This document shows, piece by piece, positions 18,132 to 27,482 of a DNA stretch of 52,908 bases. Below the pieces are notes generated by a model, which worked only from the letters and a program-made list of their open reading frames with translations, did not search any database and was not told where the DNA came from. Within the stretch, counting starts at the first letter, position 1, and every line of letters begins with the position of its first letter. The stretch covers positions 1 to 52,908 of the forward strand of contig JAGTRJ010000009.1 of the NCBI GenBank assembly GCA_018261755.1. The letters are read 5' to 3'. The position numbers and the translations under genes were made by a program. Origin of the DNA: Burkholderiaceae bacterium (GTDB lineage Bacteria > Pseudomonadota > Gammaproteobacteria > Burkholderiales > Burkholderiaceae_D).

Positions 18132-18881
18132 TCAGGCTGCTAGCAACAGAAACACAGTCGGCTTCTTGTGAAAATCCGGCGTTTTGCCGCCAGCCATCTG
18201 GCTTTTCCACTGCGCCGCGGTTTGCGTTTTCACCGATTCGTCCGGCGCGGTCAGGTCGGTTGCGACGCAGAGCAGCGTGTCCGGCCTGCAGGCGGCGGCG
18301 AGCGCTTCCAGCAGCGCGCCATTGCGGTATGGCGTTTCGATGAACAACTGCGTCTGGTGATCCTTCTTCGAGCGATCTTCCAGCGCGCGGATGCGCTTCG
18401 TGCGCTCGGCGGCGTCGGTCGGCAGGTAGCCGTTGAAGGCGAAGCTCTGGCCGTGCAGGCCGCTGGCCATCACCGCCAGCAAGAGCGACGACGGGCCGAC
18501 CAGCGGCTTGACCGGGATGCCGAGCTTGTGCGCCAGCCGCACCAGATTCGCGCCTGGGTCGGCCACCGCCGGCACGCCGGCTTCCGAGATCAGGCCGCCG
18601 TCCGCGCCATCGAGAATCGGTTGCAGCAGCGCCGGCAAGGCATCGACCTTGGTGTTGACGTTCAGTTCGGCGATGCGGATTTCCTGCATCGGTTTTGCCA
18701 GCGGGTGCGCGGCAGAGACCAGTTTTAGGAACGCGCGCGTGGTCTTGGCGTTTTCGGCGACGAAGTAGCCGAGCTGTGCGGTGGTTGCCTGCACGTGTTC
18801 CGGAATCAGTTGCGCCAGCGGCTGCGCGCCTTCCTGTGCATGGCCGAGGGTGTTGGGAACGAGAAAAAGGGTACCGGACAT
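18132..18881 (-). CDS. RsmI-like tetrapyrrole-methylase-family methyltransferase
   Basis: Encodes 249 residues of the TP-methylase fold, closest in motifs to 16S rRNA 2'-O-ribose methyltransferase RsmI (ISEAGVPAVADPGANLV, GPSSLLLAVMASGL, IETPYRN). It is shorter and its N-terminus (MSGTLFLVPNTLGH) differs from RsmI proper, which starts LYVVATPIGNL. It is therefore probably the second, short paralogue that sits beside maf in many Burkholderiales. The target is unknown. Element copy D lies directly upstream, between this gene and maf. Confidence 0.78.
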   Translation of the reverse strand: MSGTLFLVPNTLGHAQEGAQPLAQLIPEHVQATTAQLGYFVAENAKTTRAFLKLVSAAHPLAKPMQEIRIAELNVNTKVDALPALLQPILDGADGGLISEAGVPAVADPGANLVRLAHKLGIPVKPLVGPSSLLLAVMASGLHGQSFAFNGYLPTDAAERTKRIRALEDRSKKDHQTQLFIETPYRNGALLEALAAACRPDTLLCVATDLTAPDESVKTQTAAQWKSQMAGGKTPDFHKKPTVFLLLAA

Positions 18882-18893
18882 GGTTTTTGAGGT

Positions 18894-18969
18894 GAAAATA
18901 TACTGGGTGGAGTAATTTCAAACCGCCGCAGAATATGTGGCGCGGCGCAATGGTTTGATTGTATACCCC
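18894..18969 (+). repeat. Dispersed intergenic element, copy D (short form)
   Basis: Hairpin AATATACT-GGGTGG-AGTAA, central GCCGCAGAATATGTGGC overlapping a GCCGC/GCGGC stem, and end TATACCCC (18962-18969). It lies between two minus-strand genes: 12 bases ahead of the RsmI-like start and two bases beyond the maf stop codon. Confidence 0.8.
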
Positions 18970-18971
18970 CG

Positions 18972-19595
18972 TTATTTTGCCAAATTCTGGCGGAAGAATG
19001 GCATTCCGGCGTGGCGCAGCATGGTGGTGAGCGCAATCAGCGGCAGGCCGGTGAGCGCGGTCGGGTCGCTGCTTTCGATTTGTTCCAGAATGGCGATGCC
19101 GAGCGCCTCGTTTCGCGCGCTGCCGGCGCAGTCATACGGCTGTTCGAGTTTTAGGTAGGCGTCGAGTTCGTCGTCCGGCAGGTCGCGGAAGGTGACGAAG
19201 GTTTGCACATTTTCCAGTTGCACTGCGTCCGCGCCGGTCTTGCGGCCGTCGAACAGGCACAGCGCGGTGTGGAAGATCACGCGCCGGCCGCGCATTTTCT
19301 GCAACTGTTTCAGCGCATTGTCGTGGTTGCCGGGTTTGCCGATCTGTTCGCCATCGAGCGTGGCCACCTGATCGGAGCCGATTACCAGCGCGCCGGGAAA
19401 TTTGGCCGCAATCGCTGCCGCTTTTGCCTGTGCCAGCCGCAATGCGGTCGCTTCCGGCGCTTCGCCCGGCAGCGGCGTTTCGTCGATATCGGGCACGGCG
19501 ACGTCAAACTGGATGCCAAGGCGGGACAGCAATTCCTTGCGATAAACGGAACTGGAACCGAGAATCAGGCGCGGAAGGGGGCGGGATTGATGCAT
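18972..19595 (-). CDS. maf: Maf-family nucleotide pyrophosphatase (YceF type)
   Basis: Hydrolyses modified nucleoside triphosphates, as a house-cleaning enzyme. The 207 residues begin with the Maf signature LILGSSSVYRKELLSRLG, contain DIDET and the catalytic Asp region VIGSDQVA, and GKPGNHDNALKQL. The YceF subtype (m7GTP pyrophosphatase) is favoured by IESSDPTALTGLPLI and by the neighbouring yceD-rpmF, as in E. coli. The start at 19595 gives the usual N-terminus; an in-frame ATG at 19628 would add 11 atypical residues. It is divergent from yceD. Confidence 0.88.
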   Translation of the reverse strand: MHQSRPLPRLILGSSSVYRKELLSRLGIQFDVAVPDIDETPLPGEAPEATALRLAQAKAAAIAAKFPGALVIGSDQVATLDGEQIGKPGNHDNALKQLQKMRGRRVIFHTALCLFDGRKTGADAVQLENVQTFVTFRDLPDDELDAYLKLEQPYDCAGSARNEALGIAILEQIESSDPTALTGLPLIALTTMLRHAGMPFFRQNLAK

Positions 19596-19620
19596 GTTGT
19601 CGAAAAAATGGGCTAAGGCT

Positions 19621-19650
19621 TTGACCAAATGGGGATTATCCTGTTATTAT
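19621..19650 (+). promoter_or_regulatory. Sigma-70 promoter of the yceD-rpmF-plsX-fab cluster
   Basis: TTGACC (19621-19626) and TATTAT (19645-19650) are separated by 18 bases, close to consensus, 28 bases ahead of the yceD ATG. Its -35 region lies just upstream of the divergent maf start. Confidence 0.65.
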
Positions 19651-19678
19651 CGCAGGTTTTACCGGCTGGCTTCGCCCG

Positions 19679-20176
19679 ATGAGCGCTTTTGTTGTCGATA
19701 CCTTCGAATTTTGTCGGTTGGGCGAACGCCGGGAAGGCCGGATTGCGATCGCCGATCTGGCGCGCCTGTCCAAGGAATGTCCGGGTTCAACCGGCGTGCT
19801 GGATTGGGTGCTGCAGGGTGGAATCGGAATGTTTAACCATTCGCAACTGACCCTGTCGGTTTCCGCTTCGGTTCAGTTGACATGCCAGCGCTGTCTGGCG
19901 CCATTTGCCTTTGAGATCCGTTCGGAATCGTTGCTGATTCTGGCGAAGGATGAGGCTGAGGCGGATGAAATCGAGGGGCGGCTGGCTGATGAAGAAGAAG
20001 TTGATGTCATCGTCGGCAGCAAGGCCCAGGATATTCTGCAGCTGATTGAAGACGATGCGTTGCTGGCATTGCCGTTGTCGCCCAGGCATGAGATTTGTCC
20101 TGGCAAAACGGCGCTGGATGAGGCTGGCGAAAGCAAGCCGTCGCCATTTGCTGCGCTCAAGGCAATCAAGCGGTAA
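19679..20176 (+). CDS. yceD: YceD (DUF177) large-subunit rRNA accumulation protein
   Basis: Encodes 165 residues of the DUF177 family, which in other bacteria is needed for normal 23S rRNA accumulation. Marks are the paired cysteines CQRC in the middle and a later EICPG, which may hold a metal, the acidic stretch EAEADEIEGRLADEEEVD, and the C-terminal NPFAAL-like SPFAALKAIKR. It is first in the cluster and followed by rpmF after 88 bases, the usual order in proteobacteria. Confidence 0.92.
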   Translation: MSAFVVDTFEFCRLGERREGRIAIADLARLSKECPGSTGVLDWVLQGGIGMFNHSQLTLSVSASVQLTCQRCLAPFAFEIRSESLLILAKDEAEADEIEGRLADEEEVDVIVGSKAQDILQLIEDDALLALPLSPRHEICPGKTALDEAGESKPSPFAALKAIKR

Positions 20177-20226
20177 TCCGGCAACAGGAAGTTCCGTTGC
20201 GGCAGAAATCTGTCGGGCGGATATGT

Positions 20227-20232
20227 TAGAAT
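20227..20232 (+). promoter_or_regulatory. Candidate -10 box TAGAAT ahead of rpmF
   Basis: TAGAAT lies 32 bases ahead of the rpmF ATG, inside the yceD-rpmF gap, and could give rpmF its own promoter. TTGCGG at 20197-20202 is too far (24 bases) to be an ideal -35. Confidence 0.35.
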
Positions 20233-20264
20233 CACGAATTATGTTTTTGTAATCAGGAGTAATC

Positions 20265-20447
20265 ATGGCCGTCCAACAAAACAAGAAGTCCCCGTCCAAG
20301 CGCGGCATGCATCGTTCGCACGACTTTCTGGTCGCGCCGCAGCTGTCGGTTGAGCCGACCAGCGGCGAAACGCATATGCGTCATCACATCAGCCCGAACG
20401 GTTTCTATCGCGGCAAGAAAGTGCTCAAGACCAAGAACGACGATTGA
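20265..20447 (+). CDS. rpmF: 50S ribosomal protein L32 (bL32)
   Basis: A 60-residue basic ribosomal protein with the L32 signature [20 protein letters not shown] and the end [12 protein letters not shown]. The usual zinc-binding cysteines of some bL32 proteins are absent, as is typical of this group. AGGAG lies six bases ahead of the ATG. It lies between yceD and plsX, and a terminator-like hairpin follows the stop. Confidence 0.97.
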   Translation: MAVQQNKKSPSKRGMHRSHDFLVAPQLSVEPTSGETHMRHHISPNGFYRGKKVLKTKNDD

Positions 20448-20477
20448 TCGGGCTTCGGTAGTCTGCATCTTTTTGAG

Positions 20478-20513
20478 TGGCGCGTTGTGTTGCATGACCG
20501 GGCGCCATTTTTT
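20478..20513 (+). terminator. Terminator or attenuator between rpmF and plsX
   Basis: TGGCGC (20478-20483) pairs with GCGCCA (20502-20507), with an 18-base loop, followed by TTTTTT. The layout fits a rho-independent terminator of moderate strength. It would partly separate ribosomal-protein from lipid-gene expression. Confidence 0.5.
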
Positions 20514-20596
20514 ATTCGCTTCGAGCCAGGCGTTATTTTGACTCGCGCACATTCCGGCGTGGAATTTTCGGCCGGGGCAGGCACTGAATCAAAACG

Positions 20597-21676
20597 ATGA
20601 CAATCAGAATTTCTATCGATTGCATGGGCGGGGATCATGGCACACCGGTGACCATCCCGGCTGCTTTTGCTTTCGTGAACAGCCAGCCGGATGTCGAGCT
20701 GGTGCTGGTCGGCAACGAGGGGATTATTCGCGCGGAGCTGCAAAAGCTGAATGCGGTGAATCACCCTCGCCTGTCGATCCGGAACGCGACGGAAATCGTC
20801 GCCATGGACGATTCGGTCGAGGTTGCGCTGCGGCGCAAACGCGACTCGTCGATGCGCGTGGCAATCAGCCTGGTGCGCGACGGGCAGACGCAGGCCTGCG
20901 TTTCCGCCGGCAACACCGGTGCGTTGATGGCTATCTCCCGCTATCTGCTGAAAACCCTGCCGGGCGTCGATCGTCCGGCTATCTGCACCATCCTGCCGAA
21001 CCAGAAAAACGGGCCGACCTACATGCTCGATCTGGGCGCGAACGTCGATTGCGAGCCGGATCATCTGCGCCAGTTTGCGCGCATGGCATCGGCGCTGGTG
21101 TCGTCGGTCGAGGGCAAGAGCAAGCCGACGGTCGGCTTGCTGAATGTCGGCACCGAGCAGATCAAGGGCAACGACGTGGTCAAGCGGGCATCCGAACTGC
21201 TGCATGAAGATCACGCCAGAGGGGTGCTGAACTATTACGGCAACGTCGAAGGCAACGACATTTTCGAAGGCACGACCGACATCATCGTTTGCGATGGCTT
21301 CGTCGGCAATGTCACGCTGAAGGCAGTTGAGGGGCTGGGGCGGTTCTTCCGCGTGGTCCTGACTTCCGAATTCAAGAGCAGTTTCTTCAATATGCTTGGC
21401 GCGCTGATCGCGCGCCGCGCCCTCAAGGCAATTTCCAAACGCATGAATCCGTCGCGTTTCAATGGCGCGAGTTTGCTTGGTCTGCGCGGGCTGGTGTTCA
21501 AGAGCCATGGCAGTGCTGATGCGTTTGCGTATGAATGTGCAATCCAGCGTGCGTACGACGCGGTCAAGCGTGACGTGTTGCAACGCATTTCCAATACGAT
21601 GGCCGAGTTGCTGCCGCAACTGGAAAACGATGTTCCTGGCGCAGCGGCAGACTCAATCGAGCAGAAGACAGCATGA
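20597..21676 (+). CDS. plsX: Phosphate acyltransferase PlsX
   Basis: Converts acyl-ACP and phosphate to acyl-phosphate, the first step of phosphatidic acid synthesis with PlsY. The 359 residues begin [20 protein letters not shown], the family signature, and contain [21 protein letters not shown] and [14 protein letters not shown]. The protein is peripheral to the membrane. Its TGA overlaps the fabH ATG (ATGA), indicating coupled translation. No strong ribosome site is seen ahead of its own ATG. Confidence 0.97.
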   Translation: MTIRISIDCMGGDHGTPVTIPAAFAFVNSQPDVELVLVGNEGIIRAELQKLNAVNHPRLSIRNATEIVAMDDSVEVALRRKRDSSMRVAISLVRDGQTQACVSAGNTGALMAISRYLLKTLPGVDRPAICTILPNQKNGPTYMLDLGANVDCEPDHLRQFARMASALVSSVEGKSKPTVGLLNVGTEQIKGNDVVKRASELLHEDHARGVLNYYGNVEGNDIFEGTTDIIVCDGFVGNVTLKAVEGLGRFFRVVLTSEFKSSFFNMLGALIARRALKAISKRMNPSRFNGASLLGLRGLVFKSHGSADAFAYECAIQRAYDAVKRDVLQRISNTMAELLPQLENDVPGAAADSIEQKTA

Positions 21677-22659
21677 CTATTTACAGCAAAATCACCGGCA
21701 CGGGCAGTTACCTTCCTCCACGGCGCGTAAGCAACGAAGAACTGGTGGCGCAACTGGCGGCGAAAGGGGTTGAAACCTCGGACGAATGGATTGTCACCCG
21801 TAGTGGTATTGCTTCGCGTCACTATGCCGACGATGGGGTGCTGGCGAGCGATCTTGGCGTCGAGGCGGCGAAAAGGGCGCTGGAAATGGCAGGCGTGGCA
21901 GCGAACGAGGTCGATCTGATTTTGCTGGCAACGACCACGCCTGATCATTACGGCGGTTTCCCCAGCACTGCATGTCGCGTGCAGGCCAAGCTGGGCATCA
22001 CCAGCCATTGCGCCGCGGTCGATGTGCAGGCTGTGTGCAGCGGTTTCGTCTATGCGATGTCGATGGCGGATGCGTTCATCCGCGCCGGCGTGCACAAGAA
22101 CATACTGGTGATTGGTGCCGAGATTTATTCGCGTGTGGTCGATTTCAATGACCGCACGACTTGCGTCTTGTTCGGTGATGGCTCGGGCGCGGTGCTGGTG
22201 TCCGCGTCGAACGAGCCGGGCATTCTGGCAACGAAAATGCATGCCGATGGTCATCAGAACGAGATCCTGCACATGGATGCACGCCTGAGCTGCGGCGTGA
22301 TGGAAGGCAGCGGCTTCATGTACATGGATGGGCAGGCGGTATTCAAGCAGGCAGTGACGGTGCTCGATCAGGTCGGGCACGAAGTGATGGAAATGGCTGG
22401 CGTACAGCCGACCGATATCGACTGGCTGATTCCGCATCAGGCCAATGTGCGCATCATGCAAAGCGCGGCCAAGCGGCTGAAAATTCCGGCGGAGCGGGTG
22501 GTGATCACGGTTGACTGGACTGGCAACACCTCGGCCGCGACCATTCCGATTGCACTCGATACCGCGATGCGCGACGGCCGCATCAAGTCCGGACAAAACA
22601 TCCTGATGGCAGCCATCGGCGGCGGCCTGACTTGGGGCGCTGTGCTGGCGCGCATGTAA
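21673..22659 (+). CDS. fabH: Beta-ketoacyl-ACP synthase III
   Basis: Starts fatty-acid synthesis by condensing acetyl-CoA with malonyl-ACP. The 328 residues contain the catalytic triad Cys122 (QAVCSGF), His in [11 protein letters not shown] near 255 and Asn in DWTGNTSAA near 285. Length and motifs are standard. The ATG overlaps the plsX stop. fabD follows after 30 bases with GAGAC-like sequence ahead of its start. Confidence 0.97.
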   Translation: MTIYSKITGTGSYLPPRRVSNEELVAQLAAKGVETSDEWIVTRSGIASRHYADDGVLASDLGVEAAKRALEMAGVAANEVDLILLATTTPDHYGGFPSTACRVQAKLGITSHCAAVDVQAVCSGFVYAMSMADAFIRAGVHKNILVIGAEIYSRVVDFNDRTTCVLFGDGSGAVLVSASNEPGILATKMHADGHQNEILHMDARLSCGVMEGSGFMYMDGQAVFKQAVTVLDQVGHEVMEMAGVQPTDIDWLIPHQANVRIMQSAAKRLKIPAERVVITVDWTGNTSAATIPIALDTAMRDGRIKSGQNILMAAIGGGLTWGAVLARM

Positions 22660-22689
22660 GAAATTTTTAACCATAAAGAGACTATCCGC

Positions 22690-23622
22690 ATGACACAGTT
22701 CGCCTTTGTTTTCCCCGGCCAGGGTTCGCAAGCAGTCGGGATGCTGAACGGTTTCGCCGACAACAAGGTCGTGCGTGACACGATTGCCGAAGCGTCCGAC
22801 GCATTGGGTCTGGATTTGTGGCAGATGATTGCCGAAGGGCCGAAGGAAAGCCTGGATTTGACGACCAACACCCAGCCGGTGATGCTGTCGTCGTCGGTTG
22901 CGTTTTATCGCGCCTGGCTGGCAGCAGGCGGCAAGGCGCCTGCTGTCGTGGCAGGCCACAGCTTGGGCGAATTTTCCGCGCTGGTGGCGGCAGGTGTGAT
23001 CGAGTTTAAGGATGCTGTCAAGCTGGTGCGCTTCCGTGCGCAGGCAATGCAGGAAGCAGTGCCTGTGGGCGAAGGCGGCATGGCGGCGATTCTAGGTTTG
23101 TCCGATGCGGACGTGATTGCAGCCTGTGCCGAAGCGGCGCAGGGCGAAGTGGTCGAGCCGGCGAACTTCAATGCGCCGTCGCAACTGGTGATCGCAGGCC
23201 ACAAGGCGGCGATTGCGCGTGCCTGCGAGATCGCGAAGGCGAAAGGCGCGAAGCGCGCGCTGCCGTTGTCGGTATCGGCGCCGTTCCATTCGTCGCTGCT
23301 GAAGCCGGCTTCCGATCGCTTGCGTGATTACATGGCGAACCTGAACTTCTCCGCGCCGAAAATTCCGCTGATCAACAACGTCGATGTTGCTATTATTGAC
23401 GATCCGGCCGCGATCAAGGATGCGCTGGTGCGTCAGGCTGCCAGCCCGGTGCGCTGGGTCGAAACCGTCAACAAGATGGCTGGTATGGGCATTACGCAGA
23501 CGGTCGAATGCGGCCCGGGCCGCGTGCTGGCCGGCTTGTCCAAGCGTATTAACGACACCGTTACCGGCGAAGCGATCTTCGATCAGGCGTCGCTGGACAA
23601 AGTACTGGAGGCGTTGAAATGA
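22690..23622 (+). CDS. fabD: Malonyl-CoA:ACP transacylase
   Basis: Loads malonate from CoA onto acyl carrier protein. The 310 residues contain FPGQGSQ at 9-15, the nucleophile Ser91 in GHSLGE, and the catalytic His in VSAPFHSSLL near 200, with GPGRVLAGL near the end. The TGA overlaps the fabG ATG, so translation is coupled. Confidence 0.97.
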   Translation: MTQFAFVFPGQGSQAVGMLNGFADNKVVRDTIAEASDALGLDLWQMIAEGPKESLDLTTNTQPVMLSSSVAFYRAWLAAGGKAPAVVAGHSLGEFSALVAAGVIEFKDAVKLVRFRAQAMQEAVPVGEGGMAAILGLSDADVIAACAEAAQGEVVEPANFNAPSQLVIAGHKAAIARACEIAKAKGAKRALPLSVSAPFHSSLLKPASDRLRDYMANLNFSAPKIPLINNVDVAIIDDPAAIKDALVRQAASPVRWVETVNKMAGMGITQTVECGPGRVLAGLSKRINDTVTGEAIFDQASLDKVLEALK

Positions 23623-24383
23623 GCACTAGCAATACGCAGGATTTGCTGAATCAGGTAGCGCTGGTCACCGGCGCTTCGCGCGGTATTGGTCATGCGATTG
23701 CGCTCGAACTGGCGCGTCGTGGTGCAACCGTGATCGGTACCAGCACGTCCGAATCCGGTGCGGCTGCAGTGACGGCAGAACTGGAAAAAATCCGCCCGGG
23801 CGCTGGCAAGGGCATGGTGCTGGATGTGGCCGATGCCGACGCCTGCAATGCGGCGGTCGAGCAGATTGCCAAGGATTTGGGCGGCGTTTCGATTCTGGTC
23901 AACAATGCCGGCATAACGCAGGACAATCTGGCGATGCGGATGAAGGACGACGAGTGGGACAGCGTCATCAACGTCAACCTGAATGCGGTTGGCCGTCTGT
24001 CGCGCGCGGTGCTGCGCGGCATGATGAAGGCGCGTACTGGCCGCATCATCAACATCACGTCGGTCGTCGGTTCGCTCGGCAATCCGGGACAGATGAATTA
24101 TGCCGCGTCGAAAGCCGGCGTCGAAGGCATGAGCCGCGCGCTGGCGCGCGAGGTCGGCAGCCGCGGCATTACGGTTAACTGCATCGCGCCGGGGTTCATC
24201 GATACCGACATGACCAAATCGCTGAATGAGCAGCAAGTGGCAGCGATGCTGCAGCAAATTCCGCTGGCGCGCTTTGGCACGCCGGATGATGTGGCAGCAG
24301 CAACGGCGTTTTTGGCATCACCGCAGGCAAATTACATCACTGGCACGACATTGCATGTCAATGGCGGGATGTTTATGAATTAA
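23619..24383 (+). CDS. fabG: 3-oxoacyl-ACP reductase
   Basis: NADPH-dependent reduction of 3-oxoacyl-ACP, a core elongation step. It is a short-chain dehydrogenase of 254 residues with cofactor loop GASRGIG at 18-24, NNAG at 95-98, and catalytic Ser148, Tyr161 and Lys165 (YAASK). The C-terminus TGTTLHVNGGMFMN is typical. The start overlaps the fabD stop. Confidence 0.97.
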   Translation: MSTSNTQDLLNQVALVTGASRGIGHAIALELARRGATVIGTSTSESGAAAVTAELEKIRPGAGKGMVLDVADADACNAAVEQIAKDLGGVSILVNNAGITQDNLAMRMKDDEWDSVINVNLNAVGRLSRAVLRGMMKARTGRIINITSVVGSLGNPGQMNYAASKAGVEGMSRALAREVGSRGITVNCIAPGFIDTDMTKSLNEQQVAAMLQQIPLARFGTPDDVAAATAFLASPQANYITGTTLHVNGGMFMN

Positions 24384-24435
24384 GCGTTTTTTTGAATATA
24401 ATTCCACTTCGTCGGTGGGGCACCCATCCGAAAGA

Positions 24436-24463
24436 TTATTTCCGCGCGCAAACCTGATAGAAT
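24436..24463 (+). promoter_or_regulatory. Candidate promoter of acpP with GC-rich discriminator
   Basis: TTATTT (24436-24441) and TAGAAT (24458-24463) are separated by 16 bases. GCGCGC follows the -10 box. The acpP ATG is 33 bases further on. A separate acpP promoter would fit the high demand for carrier protein. Confidence 0.5.
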
Positions 24464-24496
24464 GCGCGCACTTTTTGAAAACAACTGGAGCTAAAC

Positions 24497-24736
24497 ATGT
24501 CCGATATCGAACAACGCGTTAAAAAAATCGTCGCAGAACAACTGGGTGTCGCAGAAGCCGACATCAAGACTGAATCGTCTTTCGTTGATGATCTTGGCGC
24601 GGATTCGCTCGACACCGTGGAACTCGTAATGGCACTCGAAGACGAATTCGAAATCGAAATTCCGGACGAGCAAGCCGAGAAAATCACGACCGTGAAACAA
24701 GCCATTGATTACGCAACGGCAAACGTCAAGTCGTAA
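24497..24736 (+). CDS. acpP: Acyl carrier protein
   Basis: Carries growing acyl chains on a phosphopantetheine arm. The 79 residues are acidic and contain the attachment site Ser37 in [16 protein letters not shown] lies upstream of the ATG. It lies between fabG and fabF as in most proteobacteria, with a likely promoter of its own. Confidence 0.98.
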   Translation: MSDIEQRVKKIVAEQLGVAEADIKTESSFVDDLGADSLDTVELVMALEDEFEIEIPDEQAEKITTVKQAIDYATANVKS

Positions 24737-24757
24737 TTCCCGTACCAGGTTTGCCGG

Positions 24758-24812
24758 TGCGGCGTAAAGGCCGCATCCACATGTCTATCTGCCCTTGCCT
24801 GATGGAAAGGGC
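24758..24812 (+). other. Two hairpins in the acpP-fabF gap
   Basis: TGCGGC-gtaaag-GCCGCA (24758-24775) and GCCCTT/AAGGGC with a ten-base loop (24791-24812) follow acpP. Neither has a T-run. They could stabilise the abundant acpP message or lower read-through into fabF. Confidence 0.4.
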
Positions 24813-24865
24813 GGTATTTGGCATGGCACGTTTTATTGCTAGGAATCAATAAACAGGAGAACAGC

Positions 24866-26113
24866 TTGAGCCGTCAACGTCAACGCCGTGTCGTCATTAC
24901 CGGTCTGGGGTGTATTTCCCCCGTCGGCAACACTGTCGCCGATATGTGGGGCGCCGTTACCGCCGGGAAATCCGGGGTCGGCACTATCACCAAATTCGAT
25001 GCCTCCCCGTTCAGCACCACTTTTGCGGCTGAAGTGAAGGATTTCAAAATCGAGGATTACATCACCACCAAAGAAGCGCGCACGATGGATACCTTCATCC
25101 ATTACGGCATGGCGGCAGGCATTCAGGCGATCCAGGACAGTGGACTGGAAGTGACCGAGCAGAACGCCGAACGCATTGGTGTGAACATCAGTTCCGGCAT
25201 CGGCGGTTTGCCGACGATCGAACAGCAGCATTCGGAATTCCTGAACCGCGGCCCGCGTCGCATCAGCCCGTTCTTCGTGCCGTCGTCGATCATCAACATG
25301 ATTTCTGGCAACCTGTCGATCAAGTTTGGCCTGAAAGGTCCAAACCTGTCGGTGGTTACTGCCTGCTCGACCGGTTTGCACAGCATCGGCCTGTCGGCGC
25401 GGATAATCGAATACGGTGATGCCGACGTGATGGTGGCTGGCGGTTCGGAAGCCTGTGTGTCGCAACTCGGCTTGGGCGGTTTCGCCTCGGCGCGCGCTCT
25501 GTCGTCGCGCAACGACGATCCGACTACGGCTTCGCGTCCGTGGGACAAGGATCGCGATGGTTTCGTGCTGGGCGAAGGTGCGGGCGTGATGGTGCTGGAA
25601 GAATACGAACACGCGAAGGCGCGCGGCGCGAAAATTTACGCCGAAGTGATCGGTTTTGGCATGAGCGCGGATGCGCATCACATGACTGCGCCGCTTGAAG
25701 ACGGCAGCGGCGCCGGTCGCTGCATGGCGAATGCGCTCAAGGATGCGGGCATTAACCCGACCGAGGTCAATTACGTCAATGCGCACGGCACCTCGACTCC
25801 GCTGGGTGACATGGCCGAAACGGTGGCGGTTAAGCGTACGCTGGGTGATCATGCGAAGAACATCGTGATGAGTTCGTCGAAATCGATGGTTGGCCATCTG
25901 CTGGGTGGTGCTGGCGGTCTGGAATCGGTCATCACCGCGCTGGCGTTGCATCATCAGATCATCCCGCCGACGATCAACATCTTCAATCAGGACCCGCAGT
26001 GCGATCTGGACTACTGTGCCAATACCGCGCGCGATGCAAAGCTGAATGTGGCACTGAAGAACTCGTTCGGTTTCGGCGGCACGAACGGAACGCTGGTGTT
26101 CGCGAAAATATAA
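24866..26113 (+). CDS. fabF: Beta-ketoacyl-ACP synthase II
   Basis: Elongates acyl-ACP with malonyl-ACP. With the TTG at 24866 the product is 415 residues, the usual length, and starts [23 protein letters not shown] lies six bases upstream. An in-frame ATG at 24818 would add 16 unlike residues and has no such site. Catalytic Cys167 is in TACSTG, and His residues in [11 protein letters not shown] and [10 protein letters not shown] complete the site. It ends the fatty-acid cluster before a strong terminator. Confidence 0.96.
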   Translation: MSRQRQRRVVITGLGCISPVGNTVADMWGAVTAGKSGVGTITKFDASPFSTTFAAEVKDFKIEDYITTKEARTMDTFIHYGMAAGIQAIQDSGLEVTEQNAERIGVNISSGIGGLPTIEQQHSEFLNRGPRRISPFFVPSSIINMISGNLSIKFGLKGPNLSVVTACSTGLHSIGLSARIIEYGDADVMVAGGSEACVSQLGLGGFASARALSSRNDDPTTASRPWDKDRDGFVLGEGAGVMVLEEYEHAKARGAKIYAEVIGFGMSADAHHMTAPLEDGSGAGRCMANALKDAGINPTEVNYVNAHGTSTPLGDMAETVAVKRTLGDHAKNIVMSSSKSMVGHLLGGAGGLESVITALALHHQIIPPTINIFNQDPQCDLDYCANTARDAKLNVALKNSFGFGGTNGTLVFAKI

Positions 26114-26138
26114 TCTGGCCAGTCAGGCAGTTTGAACG

Positions 26139-26175
26139 AAGCCCCTCATTCACGCGAATGAGGGGCTTTTCTTTT
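26139..26175 (+). terminator. Strong intrinsic terminator after fabF
   Basis: GCCCCTCATTC (26141-26151) and GAATGAGGGGC (26156-26166) form a perfect 11-bp stem with a four-base loop, followed by TTTTCTTTT. It closes the yceD-fabF cluster. Confidence 0.92.
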
Positions 26176-26186
26176 GCCGGTGCCTC

Positions 26187-26675
26187 ATGTCGTCGATAGC
26201 CATTTCTGCCATCGTCAAACCATCTCGCCTGCTGCTGCGATTGCAACTGGTGATGTGCCTGTGCGTTGCGCTGGCAGGCGTGACCATCGGTGCCGGTATC
26301 TGGGGCCATTATCCGTTTGCCGCCAGATGGGCGCTGGCAGCAACATGCTTTGTTTGTGCATTCATTGCGATACTTCAGATCCTGCGGCAAAGAATTGCGT
26401 TTTCAATTGATATTTCCGGTATCGGACAAATACGGCTCAGGCAATATAACCTCAGGCAGCAGGAAGTAGCTGGCGAGTGGGAAAGCGTCAGATTGACGGA
26501 AGCATCGACCATCTGGCCCGGCATGATGTTTTTGTGTCTGGAATCCAGGCAGGGGAAAAAGTTTGTGCTGCGTGTTTTGCCGGACAGCGTTTCAGCGGAC
26601 GAGTTCCGCGCGCTGTCGGTAGCCTGCCGCTGGATCGTGGCACGCGGCGGGCGACAGGACGACGCGCAGCAATAA
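26187..26675 (+). CDS. YgfX-like two-helix membrane protein
   Basis: Encodes 162 residues. Two hydrophobic stretches lie at about 15-40 and 45-65, followed by a soluble basic part with RLRQYNLRQQEVAGEW and SVACRWIVARGG near the end. This layout and the sequence VLRVLPDSVSADEFRAL resemble the YgfX/CptA family of small inner-membrane proteins, but the similarity is faint, so the family name is tentative. It lies between the fabF terminator and rpoE, 44 bases ahead of the latter and on the same strand, so rpoE may be read from a promoter ahead of this gene. Confidence 0.6.
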   Translation: MSSIAISAIVKPSRLLLRLQLVMCLCVALAGVTIGAGIWGHYPFAARWALAATCFVCAFIAILQILRQRIAFSIDISGIGQIRLRQYNLRQQEVAGEWESVRLTEASTIWPGMMFLCLESRQGKKFVLRVLPDSVSADEFRALSVACRWIVARGGRQDDAQQ

Positions 26676-26719
26676 AAGCCAAGACTGGTGTCTGGCAGTG
26701 GATGACAGGGGCAGCTATC

Positions 26720-27325
26720 GTGACCAATGAACGCGAAATCGACCAGCAACTGGTGCAGCGCGTGCAGCGCGGCGAGAAGATTGCTTTCGATCTGCTGGTG
26801 TCCAAATATCAGCGCCGGTTGTTCCGGCTGGCGCTGAGGCTGGTGGGAGATCCCAGTGAGGCAGAGGACGTTGTCCAGGAAACCTTCATCAAGGCTTACA
26901 AGGCGTTGCCGCAGTTCCGAGGTGATTCGGCTTTTTACACCTGGTTGTACCGGATCGGGATCAATACCGCGCGCAATTTCCTGGAAAACCAGGGGCGACG
27001 GATTCCGGTATTAAAGGAGGCTGGCGGCGCTGAACAGCCTGAGGCGGGCAGCGAGCATGCCGGTTCCGGTGACGGGGATACGCCTGAAGCGGCGCTGCTG
27101 GCGCGGCAGATCGCCGAAACGATCAACCTGGCGATGGAAGAATTGCCGACGGACTTGCGCTTGGCGCTGTCGTTGCGCGAATTCGACGGCTTGAGCTATG
27201 ACGAAATCGCCATGGCAATGGCATGTCCGGTAGGCACCGTGCGCAGCCGGATTTTCAGGGCGCGCGAGGCGGTGGCGGAAAAACTTCGACCTTTGCTTGA
27301 TTCCGGTATTGATAAACACCGGTGA
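26720..27325 (+). CDS. rpoE: RpoE/AlgU-type extracytoplasmic sigma factor
   Basis: Sigma-24 family factor for the envelope stress response. With the GTG at 26720 the product is 201 residues, the family length, starting TNEREIDQQLVQRVQRGEK, and AGGGG lies eight bases upstream; an in-frame ATG at 26702 would add six residues. Region 2 contains EDVVQETFIKAYKALPQFRGDSAFYTWLYRI and region 4 YDEIAMAMACPVGTVRSRIFRARE, described here only by their ends. The next gene is a shortened anti-sigma factor. No sigma-E type promoter was seen just upstream. Confidence 0.95.
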   Translation: MTNEREIDQQLVQRVQRGEKIAFDLLVSKYQRRLFRLALRLVGDPSEAEDVVQETFIKAYKALPQFRGDSAFYTWLYRIGINTARNFLENQGRRIPVLKEAGGAEQPEAGSEHAGSGDGDTPEAALLARQIAETINLAMEELPTDLRLALSLREFDGLSYDEIAMAMACPVGTVRSRIFRAREAVAEKLRPLLDSGIDKHR

Positions 27326-27482
27326 AAAGCCAATAATCCCATATCTGTTTCATGCGTGCAAAGTTCCGTCAGGCGGCAGCCATGCTGTGCAATGCAATGC
27401 CCACGAGTTGCCGGCATCGCCCAAAGTGGTGATGGTGGCCGCGCCTTGAGTCAACTGCGGATCGAACGAAAACAGGCGACAC

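Noticed and set aside
27360-27372. GGAACTTT on the minus strand as a sigma-E -35 box near rpoE
   Set aside because: It points back into rpoE and no matching -10 is found at the right distance.
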